Virus record (IMG/VR): IMGVR_UViG_3300046515_000099
Span: 1 to 50,146 of that record
Length of the DNA: 50,146 nt
Reading direction: 5' to 3' (one strand)
DNA from: a virus
The notes under the pieces are model-generated. The model did no database searches. It saw only the letters and a program-made list of their open reading frames with translations, and was not told the DNA's origin. Every line of letters starts with the position of its first letter. Position 1 is the stretch's first letter. Below are positions 29,244-37,582 of this stretch, piece by piece. Made by a program: the position numbers and the translations under genes.

Positions 29244-30002
29244 ATGAAACTGAAACTGGACGACCAAGGTAACGCTGTACTGCAGGACGGAAAGCCGGTG
29301 TACGTGTACGACGATGGCAAGGAGGTCGCTTTCGACGCTCCGGGCACTGTCGCCACCATCACCCGGCTGAACGGTGAAGCCAAGAGCCATCGTGAAGGCA
29401 AAGAAGCGGCTGAAAGGGCCCTGAAAGCTTTCGACGGCATCGAGGACGGCGCAGCGGCCAAGAAAGCGCTGGAGATCGTCTCCAATCTTGATCAGAAAAA
29501 GCTGGTGGATGCCGGCGAGATCGACCGTGTGAAGTCTGAGATCAGCAAGGCCTTCCAAGGTCAGCTGGACGAAGCCAACACCAAGGCCGCAACGTTCGAA
29601 AAACAGCTCTACGACGAAAAGATCGGCGGCTCGTTTGCCCGCTCGAAGCTGATCGCCGAAAAGCTGGCCATCCCCGCAGACATGGTTCAGTCCCATTTCG
29701 GCCAGCAATTCAAAATCGAAGATGGCAAGGCGGTCGCCTATGACCGGCACGGCCAGAAAATCTACAGCCGCACTCGCCCAGGCGAGGTTGCTGACTTCGA
29801 CGAAGCGCTGGAAACCCTTGTTGAGCAATACCCGCACCGCGATCACATCTTGAAGGGCAACGGCGCCAATGGCGGCGGGGCTCCTAACGGCGGTGGTAAT
29901 GGCGGCAATGGCAAAAAGACCCTCTCTCGCGCCCAATTCGATGCGCTCGACCCTGCTGGGAAGCACGCGCATGCGGTATCGGGCGGTGAAGTTACCGACT
30001 GA
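29244..30002 (+). CDS. Scaffolding-like protein
   Basis: 252 residues, acidic and mostly helical. KSHREGKEAAERALKAFDGI and EISKAFQGQLDEANTKAATF give coiled coils, and then RPGEVADFDEALETLVEQYP. A Gly/Asn-rich linker (NGANGGGAPNGGGNGGNG) precedes a short C-terminal motif (KKTLSRAQFDALDPAGKHAH). Such tails in scaffolds often bind the coat protein. The position immediately before the coat gene supports this. The start at 29244 follows CGGAGAAGC. Confidence 0.75.
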   Translation: MKLKLDDQGNAVLQDGKPVYVYDDGKEVAFDAPGTVATITRLNGEAKSHREGKEAAERALKAFDGIEDGAAAKKALEIVSNLDQKKLVDAGEIDRVKSEISKAFQGQLDEANTKAATFEKQLYDEKIGGSFARSKLIAEKLAIPADMVQSHFGQQFKIEDGKAVAYDRHGQKIYSRTRPGEVADFDEALETLVEQYPHRDHILKGNGANGGGAPNGGGNGGNGKKTLSRAQFDALDPAGKHAHAVSGGEVTD

Positions 30003-30019
30003 CCTTTTAGGAGTCATCC

Positions 30020-31174
30020 ATGAGCAACACTCTCACCGGCCTTACCACCACGATCTACAACGCTTTGGACGTGGTGTCCCGTGAACTGGTCGGTTTCATT
30101 CCGGCCGTATCTTCCGACATGACCTTCGCGCGTGCTGCCGTCGGCCAGACCGTCACCTCGCCGGTCGCGCCCGCTGCAACCGCGACCGACATCACCCCGG
30201 CCGTCACGCCGCCGAACGATGGTGATCAGACCATCGGCTCCGTGTCGATGACCATCCAGAAAGCTCGCCGGGTACCGGTTCGCTGGAACGGTGAGGAAAA
30301 ACGCGGCCTGGACAACAACGGCGCGTCGTACAACGTGATTCTGCGCGACCAACTGGCTCAGGGCATGCGTGCGCTGGTCAACGAAGTCGAGGCGGACATC
30401 GCGGCGCTGTGCGTCAAGACCTCGCGCGCCTACGGCACCGCGGGCACCACGCCGTTCGCCACCAACCTGGCCGACCCTGCGCAAATGCGCAAGATCCTCT
30501 CGGACAACGGCGCCCCGCTTAGCGACCTGCAGATGGTTATCGACACCTCGGCAGGCGCCAATATGCGCACATTGGCCCAACTGACCAAGGCGAACGAAGC
30601 TGCTGACACGAGTCTGTTGCGCCGCGGTGTGCTGCTGGACGTGCACGGCTTCGCAATCCGCGAGTCGGCTCAGGTGAAAACCATAGTTGCCGGTACCGGC
30701 GCCGCTGCTACCACCAGCACTGCCGGTTTCGCAGTTGGCGCCACTTCCATCGGCCTGGCTTCCGCTGGCACCGGTACCGTGCTGGCTGGCGACATCATCA
30801 GCTTCGCGGGCGATACCAACAAATACGTGGTTGTGAGCGGCGACACTGACGTTTCCAACGGTGGCGCGATCGTTATCGCAGCGCCGGGCCTGCGTAAGGC
30901 AATCCCGGCCGCAGCTACCGCGATCACCGTGATCTCGGCGTCGACCCGCAACATGGCTTTCGCCCGCTCGGCCATCGCAGTCGCGACCCGCGCACCAGCA
31001 CTGCCAGATGGCGGCGACAGCGCTTCCGACCGCATGATCATCACCGACCCAGTGAGCGGCCTGTCGTTCGAAGTGTCCCTCTACAAGCAATACCGCCAGA
31101 TCCAGTACGAAATCGCGCTGGCCTGGGGTACAGCGATGGTCAAACCAGAGCACAGCGCTGTTCTGCTGGGCTGA
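30020..31174 (+). CDS. Major capsid protein (P22 coat type)
   Basis: 384 residues. NTLTGLTTTIYNALDVVSRE and LVGFIPAVSSDMTFARAAVG are the start of the P22 gene 5 coat family. VRWNGEEKRGLDNNG and the final region MIITDPVSGLSFEVSLYKQY follow it too. Residues about 220-310 (Ala/Gly/Thr-rich) are the inserted domain of this fold. It forms the icosahedral shell after assembly on the scaffold. A strong AGGAG site precedes the ATG. Confidence 0.9.
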   Translation: MSNTLTGLTTTIYNALDVVSRELVGFIPAVSSDMTFARAAVGQTVTSPVAPAATATDITPAVTPPNDGDQTIGSVSMTIQKARRVPVRWNGEEKRGLDNNGASYNVILRDQLAQGMRALVNEVEADIAALCVKTSRAYGTAGTTPFATNLADPAQMRKILSDNGAPLSDLQMVIDTSAGANMRTLAQLTKANEAADTSLLRRGVLLDVHGFAIRESAQVKTIVAGTGAAATTSTAGFAVGATSIGLASAGTGTVLAGDIISFAGDTNKYVVVSGDTDVSNGGAIVIAAPGLRKAIPAAATAITVISASTRNMAFARSAIAVATRAPALPDGGDSASDRMIITDPVSGLSFEVSLYKQYRQIQYEIALAWGTAMVKPEHSAVLLG

Positions 31175-31221
31175 TGAAAACGCCCGGGGCTTCGGCTTCG
31201 GGCCAATGATTGGAGAAGCAC

Positions 31222-31551
31222 ATGAGCGACAAGACATTGAAGGTCGAGCCGTGGGGCAAGGATCAAGGCGATTTCGTCGTGATCGATGCAGCGAGCTTCG
31301 ACGAGAGCATTCACACGCTCTATGGCGAAGGCAAGGCCAGGGATTCGGGCCTGTCCGTAAAGGACGCGAAGGCGCGCCTCGATGCGATGGGTGTCGAGTA
31401 CAAGGGCAACGCCTCCAAGGGTGATCTGCAAGCCTTGGTTGAGGAATCCGAAGCCAAGGTGTCAGCCGCGAAAGCCGAACTGACTGAAAAAGGCATTGCG
31501 TTCGAAGATGACGCCAAGCTGGCTGAGCTCCAAGCATTGATCCCAGCCTGA
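31222..31551 (+). CDS. Head-associated protein with HeH/SAP-like repeats
   Basis: 109 residues. Two helix-extended-helix units are visible: SVKDAKARLDAMGVEYKGNA with KGDLQALVEE, and AELTEKGIAFEDDAKLAELQ. Such motifs occur in proteins encoded just after coat genes in many phages, sometimes as head fibre or joining proteins. The N-terminal 40 residues form a small beta region. ATG 31222 follows TGGAGAAG. Confidence 0.65.
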   Translation: MSDKTLKVEPWGKDQGDFVVIDAASFDESIHTLYGEGKARDSGLSVKDAKARLDAMGVEYKGNASKGDLQALVEESEAKVSAAKAELTEKGIAFEDDAKLAELQALIPA

Positions 31552-31583
31552 TAACACGGATATCCGTAGAACGAGGACGGGCG

Positions 31584-31976
31584 ATGCTTACTGACGAACA
31601 AAAGGCGGATGCGCGTCGTTACTGCGGCTATCCAATGCAGGGCGACATCACCCTGGATGACCGGCGCGACACGGCTTGGGGCTGGGTCGCGCCGATGATC
31701 TGGCAGACACTGAACCATCGCCTCGACTCGCTGCGTCCGGAGGAAGAGACGCGAATGTCGGCCTTCCTGACCACGCTATCCGGGCTGGAAACTGATGTTC
31801 TGTCGTCGACCGAGAACCTCGATACCGCTCAAGCGGCCGTCTGGGTGCATAACAAGGATGAAGTGGCGGACCGCATGCGTCTCTATCGAATCTGGCGCCG
31901 TGAGTTGTGCGGTTTCATCGGCGTTCCGCCTGGTCCTTCACTCGGCGATGGCGGAATAAGCCTGTCGAGGGGGTGA
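31584..31976 (+). CDS. Head-tail connector-like protein
   Basis: 130 residues starting MLTDEQKADARRYCGYPMQG. LTDEQKADARRYCGYP resembles the start of head-tail connector adaptors of several tailed phages. The rest is helical (ESRMSAFLTT-type, VADRMRLYRIWRRELCGFIG). Position between coat and tail genes supports a connector. No clear fold match is visible by eye. Confidence 0.6.
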   Translation: MLTDEQKADARRYCGYPMQGDITLDDRRDTAWGWVAPMIWQTLNHRLDSLRPEEETRMSAFLTTLSGLETDVLSSTENLDTAQAAVWVHNKDEVADRMRLYRIWRRELCGFIGVPPGPSLGDGGISLSRG

Positions 31977-31977
31977 C

Positions 31978-32616
31978 ATGGACGGCGCAAAACTTCAGTC
32001 CAAGATTTACATCGGCTACGGCAAAGCAGCGAAGCGGATCGGTTTCGATTATCAGCAGTTCCGTGCGACGAGCGCGAATGACCCGATGTCGACCTTGCCG
32101 CTGCAAACCCTGCCGGCGTCATTCACCACAAAGTTCACCTACAGCGCGCCGAACAAGTACGGCGAAGCCACCTGGCTTGGGCTGTTCGATGCGCGGCAAT
32201 TCCAGCCTGGCGACTTTCTGGTAGGCAGGCAGGGGACTTTCTTCATCGCTGCCATGCAGGACACGCTTCCGATCTACTGCGTCCAGACCAACCGTATGGT
32301 GGACCTGATTCGAGTCAGCATGGACGCGGGGGTTGGCCTTGGAGGCTGGGCAGGAGATACACCCGCCACGGAAGGCACCATCATGCAGGGCTGGCCCGCG
32401 AGTATCGTGCAAGGCACGAAGGGCGAGACCAACGAAGCAAAGCTGCCGGGAGATGTGAAGACGCCCTGGTGGACGATTCTGTTGCCGGCATGGCCGGGCG
32501 TAATCCTGCGCACCAGCGACATCATCCGCTGCGACCTCGGCAGGAAATACGTGATTTCAAGCGCTGAACTGACCGACATGGGCTGGCGCATCACCGCAAT
32601 GCAAGCGCAGGTGTGA
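31978..32616 (+). CDS. Structural protein of the head-tail junction, unknown family
   Basis: 212 residues, beta-rich. ATWLGLFDARQFQPGDFLVG and QGTFFIAAMQDTLPIYCVQT suggest a beta-sandwich. It begins one base after the preceding gene ends and lies just before a tail-completion-like gene. A minor head or neck protein is inferred from gene order. Confidence 0.6.
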   Translation: MDGAKLQSKIYIGYGKAAKRIGFDYQQFRATSANDPMSTLPLQTLPASFTTKFTYSAPNKYGEATWLGLFDARQFQPGDFLVGRQGTFFIAAMQDTLPIYCVQTNRMVDLIRVSMDAGVGLGGWAGDTPATEGTIMQGWPASIVQGTKGETNEAKLPGDVKTPWWTILLPAWPGVILRTSDIIRCDLGRKYVISSAELTDMGWRITAMQAQV

Positions 32617-32618
32617 CG

Positions 32619-33440
32619 ATGGCGAGCCTCTCTGATGTGCTAAAGCAGGTCGCCTCGCAGGTCGCCACGATCGTTTACCCAAATGGCACCGGTCAGCCGA
32701 GCGCTTTCGGGATTCCGGTCAGGATCTACCCTGGCTGGCCCGTTCCGAATGAGCTGGAAGCGGATCTGAAGGCCGGAAAAGCGCACATCAGCGTCTATCC
32801 GCACGGTAAGGACCGGAAGTCGACCCGATATCTTGGCCGGAACTGGGTGCCGCTCACTGATCCAGTCCAGACCGTCACGATGACCGTGGCTGGATCGGTG
32901 GTGACGCTGGCGGGTGCGGTGAGCAAGCAGAACCTGCTGATCAACTTGAACGGCACCAGCTACATCTACGCCATGCAGGTCGGTGACACGCTGACCGCGG
33001 CCGCCACGGCGCTGGCGAGCATGATCCCTGGCGCGAGTAACGCGGGCCCGGTGATAACGCTCACGGGCGCACACAGCGTCTTTGCCAGAGTAGGTGGGTT
33101 CGGTACGTCCTACATGGAGACCAAGCGTCAGGAGCAGCCGGTCCAGATCATCGTATGGGCGCACACCCCAGAGGCTCGTGACGCGGTCACCAGCGCGATT
33201 GATTCCGTGCTGTCTGACAGCAACAACATCGGCTTCAGCGACGGATCGAGTGGAATTATTCATTACTCCGGTTCGCTGATGACCGATCAGCTGCAAAAGG
33301 CCGATCTCTACCGGATGGACCTGTTCTACCTCATCGACTACGCCACCACGAAAACCCAACAGCAAGCCGAAGTCATCGCTCCGGTACTGCAGATCGACAA
33401 CGCCCTGACCGGGCTTCCTGAAATCATTCGAAACCCTTGA
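32619..33440 (+). CDS. Tail terminator/completion-like protein
   Basis: 273 residues. The front half (LSDVLKQVASQVATIVYPNG, then AHISVYPHGKDRKSTRYLGR) and the back half (QIIVWAHTPEARDAVTSAID) look like tail-completion proteins, with an inserted Ala/Thr-rich beta domain at about 80-150. The position immediately before the sheath gene is usual. I chose the ATG at 32619; a GTG at 32613 is possible. Confidence 0.6.
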   Translation: MASLSDVLKQVASQVATIVYPNGTGQPSAFGIPVRIYPGWPVPNELEADLKAGKAHISVYPHGKDRKSTRYLGRNWVPLTDPVQTVTMTVAGSVVTLAGAVSKQNLLINLNGTSYIYAMQVGDTLTAAATALASMIPGASNAGPVITLTGAHSVFARVGGFGTSYMETKRQEQPVQIIVWAHTPEARDAVTSAIDSVLSDSNNIGFSDGSSGIIHYSGSLMTDQLQKADLYRMDLFYLIDYATTKTQQQAEVIAPVLQIDNALTGLPEIIRNP

Positions 33441-33448
33441 GGCCCGAT

Positions 33449-33613
33449 ATGGACGACACCAAGCCGGCGAAGGCGAAAACCTCCCAGTTCAAACTGACCG
33501 TGAAGATTGCCTTCGCTGACTATCAGGTCGGTCAGATCATTGAAGACCCCGAAGAAGTCACCGCCGTGCTGGCGGGTGAGTGCGCCGGGAACGTCCTGAA
33601 AACCGCCGCCTAA
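33449..33613 (+). CDS. Small protein before the sheath, 54 aa
   Basis: Reads MDDTKPAKAKTSQFKLTVKI onward to an ALAxEC-like helix and ends KTAA. It lies 8 bp after the preceding stop. A short basic linker followed by a compact beta/alpha unit resembles the small proteins (such as DUF7210-type) often encoded before tail sheath genes. The function is unknown. Confidence 0.6.
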   Translation: MDDTKPAKAKTSQFKLTVKIAFADYQVGQIIEDPEEVTAVLAGECAGNVLKTAA

Positions 33614-33632
33614 CAAGCGAAACCACACACAG

Positions 33633-33658
33633 AAAGCCGCCCATCGAGGCGGCTTTTT
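33633..33658 (+). terminator. Terminator-like hairpin before the sheath gene
   Basis: AAAGCCGCCCATCGAGGCGG with CTTTTT completing the stem and T-run. The sheath ribosome binding site (AGGAGG) follows at once. Confidence 0.8.
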
Positions 33659-33673
33659 CATTAGGAGGAAGCC

Positions 33674-35230
33674 ATGCCCATCTATCCGGCAGGCAGCTTG
33701 AACACGGCGGCGCTCACGGCACCTGATTTGTACATCCAGGTGGTACCGCCGAAGACCCGCTACATCAACGGTGTGCCCACCGACATTCTAGGCTTGGTGG
33801 GCATTGCAGACTGGGGGCCGGTCGGGAGTTCTGTGCTCATCGGATCACCTGGTGATGCGTCGCTTAAATTCGGCGTCCAGGCAGTACGCAAGTACGACCT
33901 GTGCACGGCGATTGCCGTGTCCATCCAGTTGGGCGCGTCGAACATTCGCGCGGTTCGGGTCACCGACGGCACCGACACCGCTGCGACGTCGTCGCTGAAG
34001 GACACTGCCGCGGCAACGGGCGTAACGCTGACGGCGTTCTACACGGGCATTCTGGGCAACTCGCTCAGCGCAACACTGTCCGCAGGTTCTGCCGCGAACA
34101 CCTGGAAGCTGACCATTACGCTGCCTGGCGTATCGCCTGAAGTGTTCGACAACATCGCGGGCACTGCTGGCGCGCTGTGGGCGAACATTGTCAGTGCGGT
34201 GAACAACGGCCAGTCCGGCATTCGCGGCCCGTCTCAGCTTGTTATCGCCACGGTTGGCGCGAGCATTCTGGCCCCGGCGACCACTCAGACCGTCGCCTTC
34301 ACAGCGGGCACTTCTGGCAACACCACAATCACCGATGCAGTCCTGATCGGCACGGATGGTGTGACCGGCGCTACTCGCAAAGGCATGTATGCGTTGCGCG
34401 GCAGCGGCGCCCAAGTGGCGAACCTCATCGATCTGACTGACAGCACTCAGTGGCCGACCATGCTGACCTACGGGCTGTCCGAAGGCTGCTACATGGTTTC
34501 GCAAGGTGCGGCAGGCGCTTCGTACGCAACTGTTTTCACCGCGCTGACCACTGCCGGCTGTGACAGCTACGCACTGAAGGTGCTCGTGGGAGACTGGGTC
34601 TACTGGCAGGACCAGGTGAACGGCCAGCAGCGCATGATCGCACCGGCCACCTTCTCAGCAGCCAAGCTGGCGGCGTTGTCGCCGAACCAGAGCACGCTGA
34701 ACAAGCAGCTGAACAATGCGGTATCGACGCAACGCAACCTATCGCAGCAGCCGTACAGCATAGCGGAAATCGGCGCGATCAACACCTCTCGTCTGGACGT
34801 GATCACCAATCCTTGCCCGGGGGGCAGTTTCTTCGGCCATCGCTCCGGCTTGAACGTTTCCAGCAACGGATCGGTGAACGGCGACAACTACACCCGCATG
34901 ACGAACTTCATCGCGCTGACCATTGCGGCGTCGTTCGGCGGCACGATTGGGCGCTTGCAGACCCCGGATGTGCGGCGAGAAACGAAATCGACCATGGAAA
35001 GCTTCCTGCAGACGCTGGTCCAGCAGGGAATGATCGGCGACGTCAACGGGGGGGCGGCGTTCTCGGTTCAGTTGGACGCAGCGAACAACCCGGATGCCCG
35101 CGTAGCCCTCGGCTACATGCAGGCTGACGTGCAGGTCAAATACCTGTCCGTCATTCGCTACTTCCTGGTCAACCTTGAAGCGGGTCAATCTGTCTCGATC
35201 GTCTCCTCTGCCACTCCACGCGCCGCATAA
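33674..35230 (+). CDS. Contractile tail sheath protein
   Basis: 518 residues. The N-terminal part has GVPTDILGLVGIADWGPVGS and an inserted beta domain (about 110-230). The C-terminal core has QPYSIAEIGAINTSRLDVIT, FGHRSGLNVSSNG, YTRMTNFIALTIAASFGGTI and the final ALGYMQADVQVKYLSVIRYF, which are features of phage tail sheath proteins. It identifies the phage as a myovirus. The ATG follows AGGAGG. Confidence 0.9.
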   Translation: MPIYPAGSLNTAALTAPDLYIQVVPPKTRYINGVPTDILGLVGIADWGPVGSSVLIGSPGDASLKFGVQAVRKYDLCTAIAVSIQLGASNIRAVRVTDGTDTAATSSLKDTAAATGVTLTAFYTGILGNSLSATLSAGSAANTWKLTITLPGVSPEVFDNIAGTAGALWANIVSAVNNGQSGIRGPSQLVIATVGASILAPATTQTVAFTAGTSGNTTITDAVLIGTDGVTGATRKGMYALRGSGAQVANLIDLTDSTQWPTMLTYGLSEGCYMVSQGAAGASYATVFTALTTAGCDSYALKVLVGDWVYWQDQVNGQQRMIAPATFSAAKLAALSPNQSTLNKQLNNAVSTQRNLSQQPYSIAEIGAINTSRLDVITNPCPGGSFFGHRSGLNVSSNGSVNGDNYTRMTNFIALTIAASFGGTIGRLQTPDVRRETKSTMESFLQTLVQQGMIGDVNGGAAFSVQLDAANNPDARVALGYMQADVQVKYLSVIRYFLVNLEAGQSVSIVSSATPRAA

Positions 35231-35250
35231 GCGCTCAAACCATCATCCAG

Positions 35251-35273
35251 CCCGGCCTAGTGCCGGGTTTTTT
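35251..35273 (+). terminator. Terminator-like hairpin between sheath and tube
   Basis: CCCGGCCTAGTGCCGGG followed by six T. The tube ribosome binding site (TGGAGA) begins six bases after the T-run. Confidence 0.88.
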
Positions 35274-35287
35274 ATTTGGAGAACGCC

Positions 35288-35719
35288 ATGCCTGGTCAAG
35301 GTGGATACAACACGGGGAAGGATGTCGCGATCGACATCAACACCTCAACGGGGCCGATTCGGCTGCCGAAGATCATGAACTTCGACGCGAAGCCGAAAGT
35401 GACGAACCAGGAAATCACCCCGCTCAACGGATTGACCGACGAGCTGATGATTCCGAAGGGCTGGACGGGCACGTTTGAAGCAGAGCGCGTCGACTCCACC
35501 CTCGATGACTGGTGGGCACAGTTCGAAAGCGACTACTACAACGGCATCAACCAGAACCCTGCGACGATCACCGAGACGATTCAGGAGATCAGCGGCGGGC
35601 AAACCACCTGGCGCTACACGAACGTGATTCTCAAGCTGGAAGACGGCGGAAAGAAGGAAGGCGACAAGACGATTCGTCAGTCCATGTCCTTCACCGCGCG
35701 CCGCCGCATCAAGGTTTAA
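35288..35719 (+). CDS. Tail tube protein
   Basis: 143 residues, the usual tube size. Starts MPGQGGYNTGKDVAIDINTS. LPKIMNFDAKPKVTNQEITP, IPKGWTGTFEAERVDSTLDD and TWRYTNVILKLEDGGKKEGD are the beta-barrel repeats of a Mu/P2-like tube monomer. Hexamers stack inside the sheath. Confidence 0.82.
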   Translation: MPGQGGYNTGKDVAIDINTSTGPIRLPKIMNFDAKPKVTNQEITPLNGLTDELMIPKGWTGTFEAERVDSTLDDWWAQFESDYYNGINQNPATITETIQEISGGQTTWRYTNVILKLEDGGKKEGDKTIRQSMSFTARRRIKV

Positions 35720-35810
35720 CCGTGTTCGCACGGCACCCCGGCAGGGGGCGGAGCTCGTCACTCCGCGCGCCGTGCACCTTTGACGACTCACTGACGAGAG
35801 GATTCACCAA

Positions 35811-36218
35811 ATGGCAAAAGTCACTATCAATGAAGGCGCGGCACCGGTCCATGTTGACCAGAAGCCACGTTTCGAAACCATTCAAGACTCCCGCGGGCGC
35901 TCCATTCAGCTGCGCAAGCTCGGCCCGCTCGAGCAGGGCCGGGTCGTGATGGCGGTCGGCGGTGAGACGGCGAGCAACCAGACGTTCATGCAGGGCTTTG
36001 CACTGCCGGCTGCCATGGTCGTCTACATCGACGATGTCGGTTATGGCCTGCCGCAGACCCTGGTGCAGATCGAGGCCGTGCTGAAAGAGCTCGGCGAAGA
36101 AGGCATGGAAGCCATGAACGCCCATTTCCTCGCCAAGTTCGAAGCCGCCAAGAAAGAAGCCGATGCCAAGTCACTGCAAGACGGCCTCACCGCCGAGCAG
36201 GCCGCCGCAAAAAACTAG
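35811..36218 (+). CDS. Tail assembly chaperone, zero-frame product
   Basis: 135 residues starting MAKVTINEGAAPVHVDQKPR. The core (SIQLRKLGPLEQGRVVMAVG, LPAAMVVYIDDVGYGLPQTL) is followed by a charged helix. Its last codons lie in the canonical slippery heptamer AAAAAAC directly before TAG, and the -1 frame continues for 62 codons. This layout (between tube and tape measure, with frameshift) is that of lambda G/GT and P2 E/E+E', chaperones that coat the tape measure. A 91-bp gap before the gene holds an inverted repeat GCACGGC/GCCGTGC. Confidence 0.82.
   Translation: MAKVTINEGAAPVHVDQKPRFETIQDSRGRSIQLRKLGPLEQGRVVMAVGGETASNQTFMQGFALPAAMVVYIDDVGYGLPQTLVQIEAVLKELGEEGMEAMNAHFLAKFEAAKKEADAKSLQDGLTAEQAAAKN
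36209..36215 (+). other. Programmed -1 ribosomal frameshift site
   Basis: A AAA AAC in the zero frame (GCA AAA AAC TAG) is a classical X XXY YYZ slippery heptamer. A short hairpin (GAACTCCGAGTTC, 36223-36235) lies eight bases downstream as a possible stimulator. The -1 frame is open from here to 36403. Confidence 0.85.
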
Positions 36219-36403
36219 CAACGAACTCCGAGTTCCGTCAGTCCTGTTGGCTGGTGAAAAACGGAGTTCCGTTCGAAAGTGTTTTTGAGTCTGGCCCTCT
36301 CGCCGACTACGAGCAGTTCGCCTTTTCCATTATGTTCTCTGAATTTGAAGGGGCAGGGGTCTGGAACTGGTCAACCATGCAGTTTGACAAGAAGGATGAG
36401 TGA
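36215..36403 (+). CDS. Frameshift extension of the tail assembly chaperone
   Basis: After slipping, translation continues as LATNSEFRQSCWLVKNGVPF and so on, ending WSTMQFDKKDE: 62 residues that turn the 135-residue protein into a 197-residue fusion. NGVPFESVFESG and FAFSIMFSEFEGAGVW resemble the T domain of other GT-type proteins. It has no ATG or ribosome binding site of its own near its start, which supports frameshift expression. The TGA overlaps the GTG start of the next gene. Confidence 0.8.
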   Translation, partial: LATNSEFRQSCWLVKNGVPFESVFESGPLADYEQFAFSIMFSEFEGAGVWNWSTMQFDKKDE

Positions 36404-36891
36404 TTGTGGACTTCAACAGCCTCGGGTCGCTCGCCTTTCACCTTGCCGCGCGTGAAGTGGCGCTATTGGAAAGCCTTCATCACGGGCTGGAAGAGTGCGC
36501 CCGGCGCGTCGAGGCCACTGCCAAGGCGGAAATCGGACACTACCAAGCAGGTATTGGCCCGTTCGCTGCCTGGGCAGACCTCGCGGAATCGACAGAGGCG
36601 CACAAGGCGAAGATGGGCTATCCCGCCGACGCGCCACTTGAAGCAACTGGTGAGATGCGTGACAGCATCACGCACACGACCAGCACGCTCCAGGCAGTGA
36701 TCGGTTCAACTGATCCGAAGATGGTTTATCACGAATTTGGCACCCTGAAGATGCCAGCGCGGCCCGTAATGGGGCCTGCGGTGTTGCGCAACAAGGAGTA
36801 CATCCGGCGCACGCTGGGTGCGGCGACCGTTTCAGGTTTGATCGGAGGCAGCCTAATTCATGCCTCGCTGGGGTATGACTCTAAGGGATGA
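36400..36891 (+). CDS. HK97-gp10 / virion morphogenesis-like protein
   Basis: 163 residues starting with GTG, coupled to the frameshift stop (GTGA). The helical start LAAREVALLESLHHGLEECA, then LEATGEMRDSITHTTSTLQA and VYHEFGTLKMPARPVMGPAV, is the typical pattern of HK97-gp10-like tail-completion proteins (G-x-L-R-x-S-I, then H-E-x-G-T and P-A-R-P). Its position after the chaperone is unusual, since these often precede the tail tube. Confidence 0.72.
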   Translation: MIVDFNSLGSLAFHLAAREVALLESLHHGLEECARRVEATAKAEIGHYQAGIGPFAAWADLAESTEAHKAKMGYPADAPLEATGEMRDSITHTTSTLQAVIGSTDPKMVYHEFGTLKMPARPVMGPAVLRNKEYIRRTLGAATVSGLIGGSLIHASLGYDSKG

Positions 36892-37359
36892 TCAGCGCTT
36901 GTTCAAAAAACCCTTTGGCATCCAGAACGGCTTCTGATCCGCACCTGAGACCCATATCGATCCACCTTCCTCCGGATTGTTCATCACCAGCACGGAAACC
37001 TTGGATTTCCCCTGCGAGCAGAGCTTTATGGCTTGGTCGTATGTGGAAACCTTGGCCGCCGCGCGCAATCCGTCGATCATCGATTTGGTTTCGCCCTGAT
37101 ATTCGGGCTCGCCGGTAACCGGGGAGATGTTTGGCAGGCTACCGGTCATCTGGTGCGTCATGGAAACCATCCCCAGGACGTTGTTCGTGTACTCGGACAG
37201 CTCGCGCGTCGGGCAAGCGAAGTAAGTGTCTTCTTTCGACGCGAAAGTCACGGCCTTTTCGCCTGGATTGCAGGCCTGCGCCAGGCATGAGTTTGAAATA
37301 TCAGCGCCGTACCCCAGCGCAGGCAGCAGCAAGGCAACAGCAAAAATCGACTTCTTCAT
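36892..37359 (-). CDS. Secreted cargo protein inverted within the tail genes
   Basis: 155 residues with a clear signal peptide, MKKSIFAVALLLPALGYGA, and mature cysteines at SNSCLAQACNPG, FACPTRE and KLCSQG. The C-terminus has an IWVSG strand. It is probably periplasmic and disulfide-bonded. It is on the strand opposite all surrounding tail genes, and its stop abuts the stop of the upstream tail gene with no gap. This is a lysogenic-conversion (moron) gene by position. The family is not recognised. Confidence 0.72.
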   Translation of the reverse strand: MKKSIFAVALLLPALGYGADISNSCLAQACNPGEKAVTFASKEDTYFACPTRELSEYTNNVLGMVSMTHQMTGSLPNISPVTGEPEYQGETKSMIDGLRAAAKVSTYDQAIKLCSQGKSKVSVLVMNNPEEGGSIWVSGADQKPFWMPKGFLNKR

Positions 37360-37362
37360 AAG

Positions 37363-37551
37363 TCACCCAAAAATTATTGCGTAGGCCGCAAAGCAAAATA
37401 CGAAAAGGCCGCCGCCAGCGAAAACGAGGCCTAGGCTGCTCAGCGTCAACAGTAGCAGCGCGTTTTGAATACCCAGCTTGGCGGGTTCTTTCTGGCCGTC
37501 TTCAACCAGCACCCGGCCTCGCCATTCGAACGTTCGATGAACCTTTGCCAT
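37363..37551 (-). CDS. Small membrane protein upstream of the secreted cargo protein
   Basis: 62 residues. A soluble part (MAKVHRTFEWRGRVLVEDGQ, KEPAKLG) is followed by two close hydrophobic stretches (ALLLLTLSSLGLVFAGGG and LFVFCFAAYAIIFG) at the C-terminus. It ends 3 bp before the secreted gene, so the two form an operon. A longer start at 37581 (MKIPIL) is possible. The promoter must lie inside the start of the tape-measure gene. Confidence 0.6.
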   Translation of the reverse strand: MAKVHRTFEWRGRVLVEDGQKEPAKLGIQNALLLLTLSSLGLVFAGGGLFVFCFAAYAIIFG

Positions 37552-37582
37552 GTGATTGACCCACAGAATAGGAATTTTCATT

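Noticed and set aside
30014-31537. A 507-codon minus-strand open frame opposite the coat protein
   Set aside because: It is antisense to the recognisable P22-type coat gene, and its content is Arg/His/Gly-rich with no coherent motif.
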